A stretch of DNA of 64,000 nucleotides from Candidatus Pantoea floridensis (GTDB lineage: Bacteria > Pseudomonadota > Gammaproteobacteria > Enterobacterales > Enterobacteriaceae), in the NCBI RefSeq assembly GCF_900215435.1, contig NZ_OCMY01000002.1, forward strand, positions 1 through 64,000. The letters run 5' to 3'. Of this stretch, positions 26,428 to 34,121 are shown piece by piece; within the stretch, counting starts at the first letter, position 1, and every line of letters starts with the position of its first letter. The translations under genes and the position numbers were made by a program. The notes beneath the pieces were generated by a model. That model saw only the letters and a list, made by a program, of their open reading frames with translations, was not told where the DNA came from and made no database searches.

Positions 26428-28713
26428 ATGACGCAAAAACCGGTAATGCACAGCGCCCACTGGGGCGCTTTTCATGCCCAGCAGCAGGGCGACCAGCTCA
26501 CAATTGAACCTTTCAAGGACGATCCCGATCCCAGCCCGCTACTGCAAAATTTCCGTACGGCCTTAAACCACCCGGCGCGCGTTTCCCGGCCAATGATACG
26601 GCGCGGCTGGCTGGAGAACGGCCCGGGCCCGGACGATCGGCGCGGTAACGACGACTATGTGGCGGTGAGCTGGGACGAAGCTTATGCATTAGTGGCGCGT
26701 GAACTGCAACGCGTCGGCGACAATTACGGTCCTGAAGGCATCTTCGGCGGCTCGTACGGCTGGTCGAGCGCCGGGCGTTTTCACCATGCGCAAAGCCAGG
26801 TGCACCGCTTCCTGAACACCACGCTTGGCGGTTACGTGCGTTCGGTGAACAGCTACAGCTCCGGTTCCGCGTCAGTATTGTTGCCGCATATCGTCGGCGA
26901 CATGAATGAAATTGCGCGTCGCGGCGTCAGTTGGGAAGAGATTGCTCAGCATAGCGAAATCGTGCTGGCGTTTGGCGGCCTGGCGCTGAAGAACTCGCAG
27001 GTTGCCAGCGGCGGCTTAAGCGAACATACCGAACGTGGTTTTATGCAACAGGCGGCGCGGCGCGGCACGCGTTTCATTTCGATAAGCCCGCTTAAAAGCG
27101 ATCTACCGGATGAGGCGAAGGGCGAATGGCTGGCGCTGCGACCGGGCACCGACGCCGCCTTTATCCTCGGCGTGTTATCGGTATTGATCGCCGAACAGCT
27201 GACGGATGAAGCTTTCCTCGCTCGTTATACCGTGGGTTGGCCAGAAATGGCGGCCTATATTCGCGGTGAAGAAGATGGCACGCCGCGTGACGCCGCATGG
27301 GCAGCAGAGATTTGCGGTGTCAGCGCCGCATTCATAGGTGATTTTGCGCGCCAGCTTTACGGCAAACGCGTGTTGGTGACGGTGGCGCACGCGTTACAGC
27401 GCGCCGAACATGGCGAACAGCCGGTGTGGCTGGGATTAGTATTAGCGGCAGCACTCGGTCAGCCGGGCCTGCCAGGCGGCGGTTATACCTATGCGCTTGG
27501 CGCGCTAGGACATTATGGTAAGCATCATAATCTGGTGAGTTTTCCCGCGCTGCCGCAGGGTAAAAATGGCATCGATCGCCTGATTCCGGTGGCGCGTATC
27601 GCTGATATGCTGCTCAATCCCGGCAAAAAGTTTGATTACAACGGCCGTCGCTTAACCTATCCGCATATTCGTCTGGCGTATTGGGCGGGCGGCAATCCGT
27701 TCCATCATCATCAGGATTTGGCACGGCTGCGTCAGGCCTTTTGCCAGCTGGATACGCTAATCGTGCATGAAATTGCCTGGACTGCTAGCGCACGTCATGC
27801 AGACATCGTGCTGCCGGCCACCATGACGCTTGAGCGCGAAGATATTGGCGGCGCGCCTACCGATCGTCATCTGTTTGCGATGCAGCCGGTGGCAGAACCC
27901 TTTGGCGAAGCGAAAGACGATTATGCGATTTTCACCGAACTGGCACGCCGTTTAGGCCGTGAAGACGACTTTACCGAAGGACGTGATACGCGCGGCTGGC
28001 TTAAGCATCATTATGCCCAGCTGCAGCAAAAACTGGCGGCGCATCAGGTCGAGATTCCTGGCTTTGATCAGTTCTGGCAGCAAGGCGTGCTGGAATTACC
28101 GCAGCTGAAAGACGGTGGCCGCATGATCAATGCGTTCCGCGCCGATCCTGATGCCGCGCCGCTGCCCACCCCGAGCGGTAAAATTGAGATCTTCTCAGCC
28201 ACTATCGCCAGCTTTAACTATGAAAACTGCCCTGGTCATCCGGTGTGGCGCGAACCGCAGCAACAACCGAATCCCGATCATCCGTTCTGGCTTATCGCCA
28301 ATCAGCCGGCGACGCGTTTGCACAGCCAGTTGGATTTTGGGGATTACAGCTTGAGTAGTAAGCGCGATGGACGTGAGGTGTGCAGCTTGCATCCGGCGGA
28401 TGCGGCGTCATTAGGTATTCGCGATGGCGAGATTATTGAGCTCTACAACGAGCGAGGTCACGTGCTGGCGAGCGCGCGCCTGACCGAAACCATCCTGCGC
28501 GGCGTAGTACAATTGCCTACCGGCGCCTGGTACGATCCGGTTGATCCCACCGCGCTGCGTCCGCTGTGCCGCCATGGTAATCCCAATGTGCTCACGCTGG
28601 ATATCGGCACTTCGTCTCTGACACAAGGCTGCAGCGGACAAATCACCGTGGTGCAGGTGCGGAAATACCGTGGCGAATTGACGCCGGTGCAGGCGTTTAT
28701 TCCGCCGCGGTAA
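26428..28713 (+). CDS. BisC/TorZ-family molybdopterin (bis-MGD) S/N-oxide reductase
   Basis: A 761-residue cytoplasmic molybdoenzyme of the DMSO-reductase family. It has no Tat signal and no N-terminal Fe-S Cys motif. EGIFGGSYGWSSAGRFHHAQ corresponds to the FAGSYGWRS segment of E. coli BisC, and YSSGSASVLLPHIVG supplies the Ser ligand to Mo. WAGGNPFHHHQD, HADIVLPATMTLERED and the C-terminal TPSGKIEIFS and HRLHSQL-like (TRLHSQLDFG) segments complete the family pattern. E. coli BisC reduces biotin sulfoxide and methionine-S-sulfoxide. AAGGA precedes the ATG. Adjacency to an amino-acid ABC importer suggests a small imported S-oxide. Confidence 0.9.
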   Translation: MTQKPVMHSAHWGAFHAQQQGDQLTIEPFKDDPDPSPLLQNFRTALNHPARVSRPMIRRGWLENGPGPDDRRGNDDYVAVSWDEAYALVARELQRVGDNYGPEGIFGGSYGWSSAGRFHHAQSQVHRFLNTTLGGYVRSVNSYSSGSASVLLPHIVGDMNEIARRGVSWEEIAQHSEIVLAFGGLALKNSQVASGGLSEHTERGFMQQAARRGTRFISISPLKSDLPDEAKGEWLALRPGTDAAFILGVLSVLIAEQLTDEAFLARYTVGWPEMAAYIRGEEDGTPRDAAWAAEICGVSAAFIGDFARQLYGKRVLVTVAHALQRAEHGEQPVWLGLVLAAALGQPGLPGGGYTYALGALGHYGKHHNLVSFPALPQGKNGIDRLIPVARIADMLLNPGKKFDYNGRRLTYPHIRLAYWAGGNPFHHHQDLARLRQAFCQLDTLIVHEIAWTASARHADIVLPATMTLEREDIGGAPTDRHLFAMQPVAEPFGEAKDDYAIFTELARRLGREDDFTEGRDTRGWLKHHYAQLQQKLAAHQVEIPGFDQFWQQGVLELPQLKDGGRMINAFRADPDAAPLPTPSGKIEIFSATIASFNYENCPGHPVWREPQQQPNPDHPFWLIANQPATRLHSQLDFGDYSLSSKRDGREVCSLHPADAASLGIRDGEIIELYNERGHVLASARLTETILRGVVQLPTGAWYDPVDPTALRPLCRHGNPNVLTLDIGTSSLTQGCSGQITVVQVRKYRGELTPVQAFIPPR

Positions 28714-28735
28714 AAAGGAAACTAATCTCAAAAAA

Positions 28736-28792
28736 CAAAGTGTGACTTTATCTCACTCAGTGATAAACTCTGTGTGACAAAGTTACACTTTG
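28736..28792 (+). promoter_or_regulatory. Promoter/operator of the MazEF-type module
   Basis: Left arm CAAAGTGTGACTTT (28736-28749) and right arm AAAGTTACACTTTG (28779-28792) are inverted repeats matching at 13 of 14 bases. Between them lies TTATCTCACTCAGTGATAAAC, likely the promoter core. The right arm runs into the GGAGG ribosome-binding site of the antitoxin. This is the expected layout for toxin-antitoxin autoregulation. Confidence 0.7.
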
Positions 28793-28800
28793 GAGGATAT

Positions 28801-29073
28801 ATGGCGTTAACCAAATTGCGTCAGCAAGGCGGAGCCGTCGTGCTGACAATTCCCAGTGATATTGCGGCTAGAGCAGGATGGCATGTGGGAATGGAGCTGG
28901 ATGTCACTGCAACGGATGAGTCGATCAATATTAAGCCTGTAAACCGAGTCGCGCGCGGCAGAAAAACCTTGGATCAACTGTTAGCTGGTATTGATCAGGA
29001 TGAGATTCGCCAGTTTAACGAAGCAGTAAGTGATGATTTGCAGGATAAACCACAAGGCAAGGAGGCTATTTGA
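28801..29073 (+). CDS. MazE/AbrB-type antitoxin
   Basis: A 90-residue protein beginning MALTKLRQQGGAVVLTIPSDI, a SpoVT/AbrB swapped-hairpin DNA-binding domain, followed by an acidic, flexible C-terminus (LAGIDQDEIRQFNEAVSDDLQDK) that would wrap the toxin. The ATG at 28801 has GGAGG seven bases upstream; an upstream frame from 28774 crosses the operator. It overlaps the toxin gene by one base (TGATG), as expected for coupled expression. Confidence 0.9.
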   Translation: MALTKLRQQGGAVVLTIPSDIAARAGWHVGMELDVTATDESINIKPVNRVARGRKTLDQLLAGIDQDEIRQFNEAVSDDLQDKPQGKEAI

Positions 29074-29438
29074 TGATATCGCGTAGAGTTCCGCAGTTGG
29101 GTGAAATCTGGCACGTCAACGGCGATCCCGTTGAAGGCAGGGAGTTTAAAGGGCCGCATTATTATCTGGTGATTTCCCGGCGGGAACTCGTCGCCGCGCT
29201 AGGGACAGCCGTTTGCGTTCCGGTAACCAGTGGCGGAGCCGCCTCACGCTCACAGGCAGTTACGGTCTATCTGGATGGCAATAGCACGGACAGCGGTAAT
29301 ATTACCGGTGTTGCATTGTGCTACCAGCTTCGCTCTCTGGATCTCATGGCGCGTAAAGCGAGTTTTGCCGCTAATGTTGAACCGCACATCATGGATGAAA
29401 TCTTGTCAATGGTGGTGGACTTGATTGATCCGCGATGA
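29073..29438 (+). CDS. MazF/PemK-type mRNA interferase toxin
   Basis: A 121-residue toxin starting MISRRVPQLGEIWHVNGDPVEGREFKGPHYYLVIS, the SH3-like PemK/MazF barrel (residues about 6-40). It continues with AVCVPVTSG, and conserved Arg/Ser positions of the active site are present in ISRRE and VPVTSGG. The C-terminus has LCYQLRSLDLMARKA, where MazF proteins carry the QxRxLD motif. AGGAGG precedes the ATG. It probably cleaves mRNA endoribonucleolytically and is neutralised by the preceding gene product. Confidence 0.9.
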   Translation: MISRRVPQLGEIWHVNGDPVEGREFKGPHYYLVISRRELVAALGTAVCVPVTSGGAASRSQAVTVYLDGNSTDSGNITGVALCYQLRSLDLMARKASFAANVEPHIMDEILSMVVDLIDPR

Positions 29439-29446
29439 AATATAAA

Positions 29447-29463
29447 CGCGCCTTTGCGGCGCG
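29447..29463. terminator. Hairpin between convergent toxin and giant gene
   Basis: CGCGCC (29447-29452), loop TTTGC, GGCGCG (29458-29463). On the minus strand it is followed by TTTATATTTC, so it could terminate the giant minus-strand gene; on the plus strand the T-tract is weak. Possibly bidirectional. Confidence 0.55.
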
Positions 29464-29489
29464 CTTATCAGCATTATTCCATTTTTTAA

Positions 29490-32400
29490 TTAAGCCGTGG
29501 TTTTACGGTTGTGCGTAATATCTTTCACTGTTTCCGCTGCGCGTTTTCCCGCAAGAAAGGCGTGATCGGAATTATAATATTCCCATTCGCTGTACCGCCC
29601 TGAGAGCTGTATTCCCTGCGTTGCTAGCCAGCTACGAATCAGCATAACGTTTGCCGTGCGCTGATGGTCGTACACTACATAGGCATAGGGCATATCCACA
29701 ACGCTAGCGGTGAGAATCTCATCATCGGCGTTAATAATGCCGACACGAATACAATCCGCAATGCAGCGTTCTATCAGTGCGTCGCCTGCGTAAGGTAATG
29801 GCTGGTCGTCACGATAGGTCATTTCGCAGGTCAGACCAAAACCGCCCGGCGGATTACAGTGCGGGCTGGCGTTACCCTGTAAAAAGATGCGATGGAATAG
29901 GGTATCGCCGGGATAATAAATCCAGTGTTTATCACTTAGCGCGCTGCGGCCAATACCGAGATTGACGCAGCGCACGGAAATATGACGCAGCTGCCTGGCG
30001 GCTTTCTGCACCGCTTCTGGTGCCAGACTCCCCATTAATCGTACCAGCTCCGGCAGAGGCAACGTACTGACCATCTGATCGTAATGGAACTGTCGGCCAT
30101 CGCTCAATAGCACGCGTCTCAGCTGTGGCTGAATTTCAGCAACCTGCGCCCCCAGCTCCAGCGTGCAGGTCAGATGGGGCACGAAACCTTCCATCAACGC
30201 CTGGAATCCACCGCGCAGCGGATAGCCAAAACGTGCGTTGGGGCCGACGGGTTTCTCTAGCGGTGCCAGCGCACCGGTAATAATTTGCTGCAAATCGGGC
30301 AGCGGCACGCGTCCGCCGAGCCAGGAGGTTTCCATATTGGCCAGCGGCGTTTTCCACAGCTTCTGGTTATAGGGCAAGGCAAAATGACGCGCGATCCCTT
30401 TGCCCCAGGTACGGAAGATAAAGCTTTCGAAATCTTCGCTCTCCTCTTTTGCCGCAAAGCTCTCCCCATCGGGGATGGCTCCATCCGCGCAACAGTCGCG
30501 CCGCGGCTCGGTCGTAACCGCTTGCAGTGTGGCTGGCGGCGCACCGTAGCGTGCCTCAATGGCACCCAGCACGCATTCGCTAATCACGTCGGCGGGTAAA
30601 CCATGTAATGCTGACTGGAACGGGTAGCGGGTATAAACATCATGGCTGTAAACCCAGGCCTCGCGGGTTTGCCAATGCTGATTCTCGCCGAGCAAAATGT
30701 CGTATAAACGCAACACATAGGGATCGTTGGAGAACATGATGTGCCCGGCATGATCGAAAGTGAAACCCTGATCTTCGATAGAGCGACACCACCCGCCCAC
30801 CGTGGCGTTTTTCTCCAGTACTACTGCACCTGCGCCATAGTGATAACCGGCACTCAGCCCAGTTGGCCCAGCGCCGAGAATCAGGCATTCAATGGCATGT
30901 GGCGCCAGCGGTTGCGAACGTTCGCTGTTGGCATCGGGCTGCGTAATCTCTCGCTTGGGCAGCGCGGCAATATGCGCCTGCATCTCTTCGGCGGTGCGGT
31001 CCCACGAGGTTTCCGCCACTAACGCCGCCATTTTTTTCGCCAGCAGATAACGTGTCTCAACGGGCAACGTCAACGCAACTTCACAAGCCTGAATGAAGGT
31101 TTGATGTGAATCGGCAATAGCCACGACATCAGCGTAATGACGCGCGACATCGGCAATCGCGGTGCTGACGATGGGCAACTGCGCCGCCATATACTCCAGC
31201 ACTTTGGTGGGACTGATGAAGCGAGTTGAGGGATTCAATGCGAACGGCATCAGGCAGATATCCCAACCGGCGAGGAAATGCGGTAATGCCGCGTAAGGCT
31301 GCTGACCGAACCAGTGCAGATTATTACGCTGCGGCAACGTAGCAGGGTCAATTTTTACGACCGGGCCGACCATCACAATTTGCCAGTCGCGATGCGCATC
31401 GGCTAACGCGGCGATAAGCGCTAAATCCAGACGTTCATCAATCACGCCATAATAGCCAAGACGCGGCTTGGGCATATTATCCTGTAATGGATGGCTGTTA
31501 CTGCGGTCCAGCGCCTGCTCGAAATGCGCCGCATCGACGCTGCTAGGACAGCAATACACGTGCGCGTGGCGATTTCTTTTCGCTTCGAACAGGCTGGTGC
31601 CGCCGGTAAACACCAGATCGGCACGGCTCAACAGGGCAGATTCACGCTGTCGTAACTGACGCGGTGCCTGATTAAAAGCCGAAAGTTCGTCCATGCAGTC
31701 GTAAATTATGGCGCTGGGTTTAAAGCAGGCCAACAGCGGCAGCGCCATCGGGGTGTAAAACCATACCAGTGGTGTTTCATCTTCATCGAGCAGATCGGCC
31801 AGCAGCGGCTGCAATACGGCGATTTGGCTATCATGAAAGCCAGGCGCCGCGACATTAGTGTGCGGTTCAATGACCGTGACATTCGGGGCCGGTTGATACT
31901 GTCGTAACGTCGCCTCAGCGGGGTGGAAAATCGGCTCTTCAATAAATACGATGCGGTGAAACTGAGCAAGACGTGACAACAAATGCTGGGGGCGCTGAAA
32001 CACAAAGCCCCAGCGAAGATGACTGAATACCACTAATACCGACTGTTTCATAAAGCATTCCTCCGACCGATTGGCCGCGGTGACGAAACCCTGAAAGCGG
32101 GCGACTAAACGCTGTGATTGCCGTAGTGAGGCGGCATAAACCGAATTAAGAACGCGCTGGTGATGCGGATCGACATCCCATAGCCCGCTGCGAGGCCAGT
32201 GTGTGGGATCTTCCCAAAGTGGACGGTCGATAATGGGATAGAGACAGATGCCGTGGATATCGCATCCCGCCAGCTGTGCCTGAGCTACGTCGGCACTAAC
32301 CTGTGATAACCATGCGGCACGTCCGCTACCCACATGGCTGGTTTCTGCCAGCAAAATCGGACGCTGATAGCGCTGTGAAAGCTGCTGCAAAATCTGATGC

Positions 32401-33203
32401 AGCGGGATACGTCGTGCGTCACCTAAATGCCAGTCCAGCAGGCCGCCGGAATAGGTGAGCCACTGATTACTGTGGTAATAGTTAGCGCCTACCACATCGA
32501 GATATTGCGGTTTGCCGCCCAACTCCGGTTCACGCAGACCGGCGATCATGTCCCACGCCTGATACTGCGATGCATTAATCTCGGCTGTTCGCCGATGACA
32601 GGCTTCGTTCTCCTCATCGGACACCACGTGAATCACCGGATCGCAGTGCAGAAAGCGGGCGCGAGGATCGGAAATAAGGATGGCGGCACAGCCCGCCAGC
32701 GTGGCGCGGATCAGTTGCCGCTTAATCGCGTCTGGATCGGCCTGTGTATCATGACCAAACAACCCGACGGAAATACCCCAGGACATAAATGAGATTTCAT
32801 TCATCGGCGAGTAAATAGGGGCGTCGTCGTAATACTCCGCCAGCCAGGCCGCCATGCGCTGACAATAGGCGGCAAAGCGCGGCACAAATTCGGGGGAAAA
32901 AAGGGTGAGATCGTCGGGCCAGCCGTAATGGCACAGCGTCCAGTTAACTTGCACGCCAAAAGAGCGCGCCGAATTCATTCTTTTTTTTAAGCTCGCCAGC
33001 GTAGCTTCGGGCGCCGTTTCGGCCAGCCGCCAGCCAATACTTTCACGTACCGACGTAATGCCGAACTGCTGCAAAGCGGCATAATCATTATGGTATTGAG
33101 ATAAATGATCATTAATCGCATTCATGGAAAGTTTTTCGCCGAAAGGATTGATATGATCTGCTCCCTCATAGCCGGCTTGCCAAAAGCTGGAAAATGGCGG
33201 CAT
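29490..33203 (-). CDS. Tripartite glycoside hydrolase - glycosyltransferase - UDP-galactopyranose-mutase-like protein
   Basis: A 1237-residue protein in one open frame with three enzymes. Residues 1 to about 384: a (beta/alpha)8 glycoside hydrolase of clan A type (GH1-like), with candidate acid/base Glu136 in SPMNEIS and nucleophile Glu287 in LLAETSHVGSG. Residues 385 to about 770: a group 1 (GT4-like) glycosyltransferase starting MKQSVLVVFSHLRWGFVFQRPQHLL and containing GYYGVIDERLD and SPTKVLEYMAAQLPIVST. Residues about 775-1237: an FAD protein with LILGAGPTGLSAGYHYG and AGHIMFSNDPYVLRL, and YPLRGGFQALMEGF as in UDP-galactopyranose mutase/protoporphyrinogen oxidase-like proteins. GGGGGAA precedes the ATG. 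A strong internal start at residue 385 could yield a separate GT-UGM protein. Role inferred: synthesis or remodelling of an exported glycan. Confidence 0.85.
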   Translation of the reverse strand: MPPFSSFWQAGYEGADHINPFGEKLSMNAINDHLSQYHNDYAALQQFGITSVRESIGWRLAETAPEATLASLKKRMNSARSFGVQVNWTLCHYGWPDDLTLFSPEFVPRFAAYCQRMAAWLAEYYDDAPIYSPMNEISFMSWGISVGLFGHDTQADPDAIKRQLIRATLAGCAAILISDPRARFLHCDPVIHVVSDEENEACHRRTAEINASQYQAWDMIAGLREPELGGKPQYLDVVGANYYHSNQWLTYSGGLLDWHLGDARRIPLHQILQQLSQRYQRPILLAETSHVGSGRAAWLSQVSADVAQAQLAGCDIHGICLYPIIDRPLWEDPTHWPRSGLWDVDPHHQRVLNSVYAASLRQSQRLVARFQGFVTAANRSEECFMKQSVLVVFSHLRWGFVFQRPQHLLSRLAQFHRIVFIEEPIFHPAEATLRQYQPAPNVTVIEPHTNVAAPGFHDSQIAVLQPLLADLLDEDETPLVWFYTPMALPLLACFKPSAIIYDCMDELSAFNQAPRQLRQRESALLSRADLVFTGGTSLFEAKRNRHAHVYCCPSSVDAAHFEQALDRSNSHPLQDNMPKPRLGYYGVIDERLDLALIAALADAHRDWQIVMVGPVVKIDPATLPQRNNLHWFGQQPYAALPHFLAGWDICLMPFALNPSTRFISPTKVLEYMAAQLPIVSTAIADVARHYADVVAIADSHQTFIQACEVALTLPVETRYLLAKKMAALVAETSWDRTAEEMQAHIAALPKREITQPDANSERSQPLAPHAIECLILGAGPTGLSAGYHYGAGAVVLEKNATVGGWCRSIEDQGFTFDHAGHIMFSNDPYVLRLYDILLGENQHWQTREAWVYSHDVYTRYPFQSALHGLPADVISECVLGAIEARYGAPPATLQAVTTEPRRDCCADGAIPDGESFAAKEESEDFESFIFRTWGKGIARHFALPYNQKLWKTPLANMETSWLGGRVPLPDLQQIITGALAPLEKPVGPNARFGYPLRGGFQALMEGFVPHLTCTLELGAQVAEIQPQLRRVLLSDGRQFHYDQMVSTLPLPELVRLMGSLAPEAVQKAARQLRHISVRCVNLGIGRSALSDKHWIYYPGDTLFHRIFLQGNASPHCNPPGGFGLTCEMTYRDDQPLPYAGDALIERCIADCIRVGIINADDEILTASVVDMPYAYVVYDHQRTANVMLIRSWLATQGIQLSGRYSEWEYYNSDHAFLAGKRAAETVKDITHNRKTTA
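32049..32064 (-). promoter_or_regulatory. Internal ribosome-binding site and in-frame ATG at the GH/GT junction
   Basis: On the minus strand GGAGGAATGCTTTATG places a near-ideal Shine-Dalgarno eight bases before an in-frame ATG that is residue 385 of the giant protein. That ATG opens the canonical glycosyltransferase N-terminus MKQSVLVVFSHLRWGF. It suggests that a glycosyltransferase-mutase protein of about 853 residues is also made, or that the two genes were once separate. Confidence 0.6.
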
Positions 33204-33322
33204 GGTGTTCCCCCGGAATAATATTCAGGAAATAGAGATAAATAATAATGAGTTAATTATTAACAATGTGATGAGTATTAATGCTTAACAGTAAGATATA
33301 AATGCCGATTTGAACGAACATA

Positions 33323-33374
33323 CATTCGGTAGCGGCGCAATTTATTGCACGATGAATCGCGCCGCTACCGAATG
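33323..33374. repeat. Family B long inverted repeat
   Basis: CATTCGGTAGCGGCGC (33323-33338) and GCGCCGCTACCGAATG (33359-33374) are perfect 16-base complements around a 20-base loop AATTTATTGCACGATGAATC. The motif GTAGCGGCGCAATTTATTGC recurs at 60828-60890. It lies upstream of the giant gene in an AT-rich 457-base gap (33204-33660) that holds little else. Confidence 0.85.
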
Positions 33375-33427
33375 TGCGCTAATTGTTTGGACCATTCTTT
33401 TATTAATGAAACGTTAGGGGTTTAATT

Positions 33428-33466
33428 ATGAAACTTATTTTAAATTATAACCACGGTTTAGCTTAA
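33428..33466 (+). other. Possible 12-residue leader peptide ORF
   Basis: An ORF encoding MKLILNYNHGLA, with TTAGGGG eight bases upstream of its ATG and AT-rich sequence around it. It lies in the long leader before the small acidic-protein gene. It may be a translated leader peptide or chance; there is no conserved feature I recognise. Confidence 0.25.
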
Positions 33467-33660
33467 CGCAAATTACTGAGCTAAAAATAAAATAAGCACA
33501 GCGCTAATTAAATTTATTTAAGTGAAGCGGTAGTCGAAATTAAGAATAGTGTTATTTAAATATTTCTTACGCTTAGCTCACATATTGAAGAGAACGCCTT
33601 CGGCCTATTTGGCGGCATTACTACACTTAACTCACCCAATTCGGGCTTATGGAGGTACTT

Positions 33661-33783
33661 ATGTCAGAGCGTCCAGATGATGATGTCATTCCTTTACCCG
33701 GTGATGATGAACCCTTACCCGATGAAGATGATGATTTACCTCGCGACACAGAATTTCCCGAAGATCAGCAGCCTAAAATCTGA
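33661..33783 (+). CDS. Orphan 40-residue highly acidic protein
   Basis: Too short for routine calling but well supported by TATGGAGGTACTT before the ATG and a perfect hairpin after the stop. It encodes MSERPDDDVIPLPGDDEPLP then DEDDDLPRDTEFPEDQQPKI: 14 Asp/Glu-rich positions with repeated D-x-PLP-type units (IPLPGDDE, PLPDEDDD). No signal peptide or membrane segment. Function unknown; the extreme acidity suggests a disordered, protein- or cation-binding peptide. It is divergent from the giant glycan gene and followed by another orphan gene. Confidence 0.65.
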   Translation: MSERPDDDVIPLPGDDEPLPDEDDDLPRDTEFPEDQQPKI

Positions 33784-33789
33784 AACAGT

Positions 33790-33812
33790 GTGAGCCGCCG
33801 CTGGCGGCTCAC
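33790..33812 (+). terminator. Hairpin after the acidic-protein gene
   Basis: GTGAGCCGCC, loop GCT, GGCGGCTCAC: a perfect ten-base stem six bases after the stop. The tail TATTTCGAT is only moderately T-rich, so it may be an attenuator or RNA-stabilising hairpin as well as a terminator. Confidence 0.7.
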
Positions 33813-33896
33813 TATTTCGATAGCACTCTGCGGCAATTACCTCATAATACCTCTCCAGGATTTCATTTTATTTTTAACAGGTAAGGGAGAGGTATT

Positions 33897-34121
33897 ATGG
33901 TCAACGACTATTTCACACAGCCAGCGCAAGGCGTCACGGTAGAACAGCATAAGCGCACCGTGGCAGTTGCGGCAGCGTTAGCCGTGGCTAAAGAGTCGGT
34001 GAGCGCGTCTACTGCGGCCAGTGGTTCAAAGGCATCATGGGATTTGCAAGCCGTAGCGAACGAAATCGCTAATCTTGCTGATGCCATTCAGGATGCGTTA
34101 GAGCCTGTTGAAACGCTCTAA
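33897..34121 (+). CDS. Orphan 74-residue small protein, alanine-rich helical
   Basis: Preceded by AAGGGAGAGG seven bases before the ATG. The sequence MVNDYFTQPAQGVTVEQHKR continues into an Ala/Val-rich amphipathic stretch (TVAVAAALAVAKESVSAST) and an acidic helix (VANEIANLADAIQDALEP). No signal peptide. I do not recognise a family. It overlaps the end of the convergent MmgE/PrpD gene by four bases. Together with the acidic peptide it may be a two-gene unit of unknown function. Confidence 0.65.
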   Translation: MVNDYFTQPAQGVTVEQHKRTVAVAAALAVAKESVSASTAASGSKASWDLQAVANEIANLADAIQDALEPVETL

